Assembly (NCBI GenBank): GCA_007129145.1
Contig: SKWC01000168.1
Coordinates: 1 to 8,300 of the forward strand
Length of the DNA: 8,300 nt
Source of the DNA: Rubritepida sp.
GTDB taxonomy: Bacteria > Pseudomonadota > Alphaproteobacteria > Acetobacterales > Acetobacteraceae
Direction of reading: 5' to 3'
How positions within the stretch are numbered: position 1 is the stretch's first letter; each line of letters opens with the position of its first letter. Both the position numbers and the translations under genes were made by a program. The notes beneath the pieces were generated by a model. The model was given only the letters and a program-made list of their open reading frames with translations, did not search any database and had not been told where the DNA came from. This document shows, one piece after another, positions 5,693 to 8,300 of this stretch.

Positions 5693-8281
5693 TCACACCT
5701 GGCCCGGCGCCGGCGGGGAAGGCACTACGGCGGCACCCGGCTGCATCTCCGGACGCAGCCTGGTGCGCCCGGTGTAGAGCACGATGGGTGCCGCGATGAA
5801 GATCGAGGAGGAGGTGGCGATCACCAAGCCGAAGGCCATCACCCAGGCGAAGCCGGCCAGCGCGGCGCCGCCGAACATCGCCAGCGGGATCACCGCCAAC
5901 ATCAGCGTTGCCGAGGTGCCTAGCGTGCGGTTCAGCGTTTCGTTGATCGAGAGGTTCACCACCTGCTCCAGCGGCATCACCTTGTAGCGCCGCAAATTCT
6001 CGCGCATGCGGTCGAAGATCACGACCTTGTCGTTCACAGAGAAGCCAACGATCGTCAGGATCGCCGCGATGGTGGGCAGGCTGAGTTCGATGCCGGTCAG
6101 CACCATGAAGCCGATCACTTTGGTGGTGTCCAGCAGCAGCGTGCTGCCAGCGGCGATGGCGAACTGCCATTCGAAGCGCACCCAGATGTAGATCATCATG
6201 GCCAGCAGCGAGAGCCCCAGCGCGATCATCCCGTTCTGGAACAACTCGGCCGAGATGCGGTTGCCCACCGCCTCGACGCGCAGGATGCGGATGCCCGGGG
6301 CCACGTCCTCGAGCGCGGTGCGGATGCCGCCCACCACCTGCTGGGTCTGCACCTCCTCGGCCTGGACGGGCACGCGAAGCAGCACCGTCTCGTCGTCGCC
6401 GAAGCGCTGGAGGCCGATGTCCCCCGCACCCAGGCCCGCCACGGCGGCGCGCAGCACGGGCAGGTTGGCGGGCTCTGGCGTCCGCACCTCCATGATGATG
6501 CCGCCCTGGAAGTCGATCCCGCGCTGCAGCCCCGGATAGAAGGCGCCCACCAAGGAGGCGGAGGAGATCGTGGCCGAGACGATCAGCCCGATGCTGGCCG
6601 CCCGCATAAAGGGGATGGTCGTCAGGTCCCGAACGATGCGGAACAGCGGCAGGCGCAGCCGCCCCAGCAGCGACACGCCGGGTTTCGCGAAGACCGGCAG
6701 CTCGCGCGGGCGGGTCCAGCGGTACCACCAGACGATGAACAGCCGCGTCAGCACGGTGGCCGTCCACATCTGGATGATGGTGCCGATGCCCACCGTCACC
6801 GCGAAGCCGCGCACCGGCCCCGCGCCAAAGGCATAGAGGAAGCCCATCGCGATCAGGTTGGTCAGATTCGCGTCCAGGATGGTGCCTGAGGCGCGCGAAT
6901 ATCCGGTCTCGAGCGCATTCAGCGGCGAGCGGCCATTCTTCACCTCCTCGCGGATACGCTCGTTGATCAGGATATTCGCATCGAGCGCGGTGCCCAGCGT
7001 CAGCACGATCCCCGCGATGCCCGGCAGGGTCAGCGTGGCCTCCAGCAGCGACATCGCTGCGATCAGCAGCACGATGTTGACGAACAGGGCGATGGTGGAG
7101 ATCCAGCCGAACAGCCCATAGGCGAAGCCCATGTAGAAGAGGACGAACAGCGCGCCCACCGCGAGGCTGATCAGCCCCGCGCGGATCGCATCCTCGCCCA
7201 GTTCGGGCCCGACGGTGCGTTCCTCGACCACCGTCAGCGGTGCGGGCAGGGCGCCGGCGCGCAGCAGCACGGCCAGGTCATTGGCGCTCTGCACGCTGAA
7301 GCTGCCGCTGATCTGCCCGCGCCCGCCGGTGATGGCCTCGCGGATCACGGGCGCGGTGATCACCCGCTCATCCAGCACCACGGCGAAGGGCCGGCCCACA
7401 TTGGCGCGCGTGATCTCGGCGAAGCGGCGGGTGCCGGTGCTGTCGAAGGTGAAGTTCACCACCCATTCGCCGGTGCGGCTGTCCTGGGCGGCGCGGGCAT
7501 CGGTCAGGTTGGCGCCATCGACCTCGACGCGCCGGCGTACCGCGATGCGCTCCTCGCTGTTCTCGAGCGGCAGGAACGTCACCCCGGTCGGCGCGACCAG
7601 CGCGCGGGTGTCCGCGGTCTCGTCCACCAGGTGGAAGGTCATGCGCGCGGTGCGGCCCAGCAGGTCCTTGATGCGCTGGGGATCCTCGACGCCGGGAAGC
7701 TGCACCAGGATGCGGTTCTGGCCCTGGCGGGCGATCAGCGCCTCGGCCACGCCGGTCTCGTCGATGCGCCGGCGCACGATCTCGATGGACTGCTCGACCG
7801 CGTTGGTCGCCTTGGCGCGCAGCCCCGCCTCGGTGATGGTCGCGGTCAGCAGCCCATCGCCGGTGATGGACACCTCGATGTCGGGCTGCTGCTGGCCGGA
7901 GCCGACCGCGACCGTGTTGGCCAGTTCGCGCACCAGCCGCACGGCCTCGGCGTGCTGGGCGGCGTCCAGCACGCGCAGCTGGATGCTGCGCTGCTCCGGC
8001 CGGGCGGCGAGGCCGGTGTAGCCGATGCGCGGGCTCGCCTGGGCCATGGTGCGGCGGGTGCCGTCCACCAGGTTCTCCAGCCGCTCGCGCATCAGCACGG
8101 AGGTGTCCACCTCGAGCAGCAGGTAGGAGCCGCCGCGCAGGTCCAGCCCCAGCACCACCTGGCGCAGGGGGAACCATTCGGGGAAGGCGCTGCGGGGCAG
8201 GAGGTTCGGCAGGCTGACCAGGAAGCCCCCGACCAGGACCATCAGGATGGCCACCGTCTTCCACCGCGAGAAATACATCAT
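5693..8281 (-). CDS. secDF: SecDF, fused protein-export translocase subunit
   Basis: SecD and SecF use the proton-motive force to help pull proteins through SecYEG; here both are one 862-residue inner-membrane protein. The SecD half has TM1 (about 9-27), the GLDLRGGSYL motif (45-54), the large periplasmic P1 region (about 60-365) and a TM block (about 367-520) containing TLGTALDANILINERIREE, with D434 at the conserved membrane acidic position. A basic linker (about 521-560) leads into the SecF half: TM at 561-582, GIDFQGG (588-594), a periplasmic domain to about 680, then five TM segments with VGFSVNDKVVIFDRMREN including D751. All hallmark motifs are present, with no stop between halves. The ATG at 8281 matches the usual MxYFxRWK start; its ribosome site is weak, and the frame is open to the window end, so the start is probable rather than proven. 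Upstream yajC is expected but outside the window. Confidence 0.95.
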   Translation of the reverse strand: MMYFSRWKTVAILMVLVGGFLVSLPNLLPRSAFPEWFPLRQVVLGLDLRGGSYLLLEVDTSVLMRERLENLVDGTRRTMAQASPRIGYTGLAARPEQRSIQLRVLDAAQHAEAVRLVRELANTVAVGSGQQQPDIEVSITGDGLLTATITEAGLRAKATNAVEQSIEIVRRRIDETGVAEALIARQGQNRILVQLPGVEDPQRIKDLLGRTARMTFHLVDETADTRALVAPTGVTFLPLENSEERIAVRRRVEVDGANLTDARAAQDSRTGEWVVNFTFDSTGTRRFAEITRANVGRPFAVVLDERVITAPVIREAITGGRGQISGSFSVQSANDLAVLLRAGALPAPLTVVEERTVGPELGEDAIRAGLISLAVGALFVLFYMGFAYGLFGWISTIALFVNIVLLIAAMSLLEATLTLPGIAGIVLTLGTALDANILINERIREEVKNGRSPLNALETGYSRASGTILDANLTNLIAMGFLYAFGAGPVRGFAVTVGIGTIIQMWTATVLTRLFIVWWYRWTRPRELPVFAKPGVSLLGRLRLPLFRIVRDLTTIPFMRAASIGLIVSATISSASLVGAFYPGLQRGIDFQGGIIMEVRTPEPANLPVLRAAVAGLGAGDIGLQRFGDDETVLLRVPVQAEEVQTQQVVGGIRTALEDVAPGIRILRVEAVGNRISAELFQNGMIALGLSLLAMMIYIWVRFEWQFAIAAGSTLLLDTTKVIGFMVLTGIELSLPTIAAILTIVGFSVNDKVVIFDRMRENLRRYKVMPLEQVVNLSINETLNRTLGTSATLMLAVIPLAMFGGAALAGFAWVMAFGLVIATSSSIFIAAPIVLYTGRTRLRPEMQPGAAVVPSPPAPGQV

Positions 8282-8300
8282 GGGTCCGTGTCGTCCCGAC

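Noticed and set aside
4157..5923. A 588-codon plus-strand open frame opposite the DsbA-like, EAL and secDF genes
   Set aside because: It crosses three real genes and their gaps on the other strand, is low in complexity, and has no domain motifs. It is explained by third-position GC bias.
5667..6767. A 366-codon minus-strand open frame overlapping secDF in another phase
   Set aside because: The SecF half in the correct frame carries all conserved motifs. The alternative frame is Arg/Gly/Ala/His-rich with no membrane segments or motifs.

Overview
The window is very GC-rich, densely coded bacterial DNA with strong third-position GC bias. The gene content suggests an alphaproteobacterium, possibly of the Acetobacteraceae/Roseomonas type. 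That placement rests on a SUF operon led by its own Rrf2-type regulator and on a single-chain SecDF. It is a judgement from protein resemblance, not a search result. There are no RNA genes, insertion sequences, CRISPR arrays or phage genes, and no gene-free stretch longer than about 140 bases.

Layout. (1) Positions 1-2806, minus strand: an iron-sulfur cluster assembly operon read right to left as Rrf2 regulator, sufB, sufC, sufD, with sufD cut by the left edge. The genes are 9 nt apart, 3 nt apart and overlapping by 4 nt, so they almost certainly form one transcript with coupled translation. (2) Positions 2807-2945: the divergent control region. It holds a weak minus-strand promoter whose spacer contains a GGAC-N7-GTCC dyad (candidate operator) and a GC-rich hairpin. 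(3) Positions 2946-3827, plus strand: an alpha/beta-fold hydrolase with an intact-looking catalytic triad. (4) Positions 3825-3847: a perfect inverted repeat that includes the stop codons of two convergent genes. (5) Positions 3845-8281, minus strand: read right to left, a fused SecDF translocase subunit, an EAL-domain protein with a degenerate loop 6, and a DsbA-family (FrnE-like) CPWC thiol oxidoreductase. These are closely spaced and could be one transcript.

How it works together. SufBCD forms the scaffold/ATPase complex that builds Fe-S clusters. The co-transcribed Rrf2 protein carries three cysteines suited to sensing a cluster and probably represses or tunes its own operon. SecDF drives late steps of protein export with the proton-motive force. 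The EAL protein and the DsbA-like protein have no obvious mechanistic link to SecDF beyond co-orientation. The region looks like core chromosome. No new system stands out; the most useful second looks are the candidate suf operator, the stop-codon palindrome and the unusual EAL protein.
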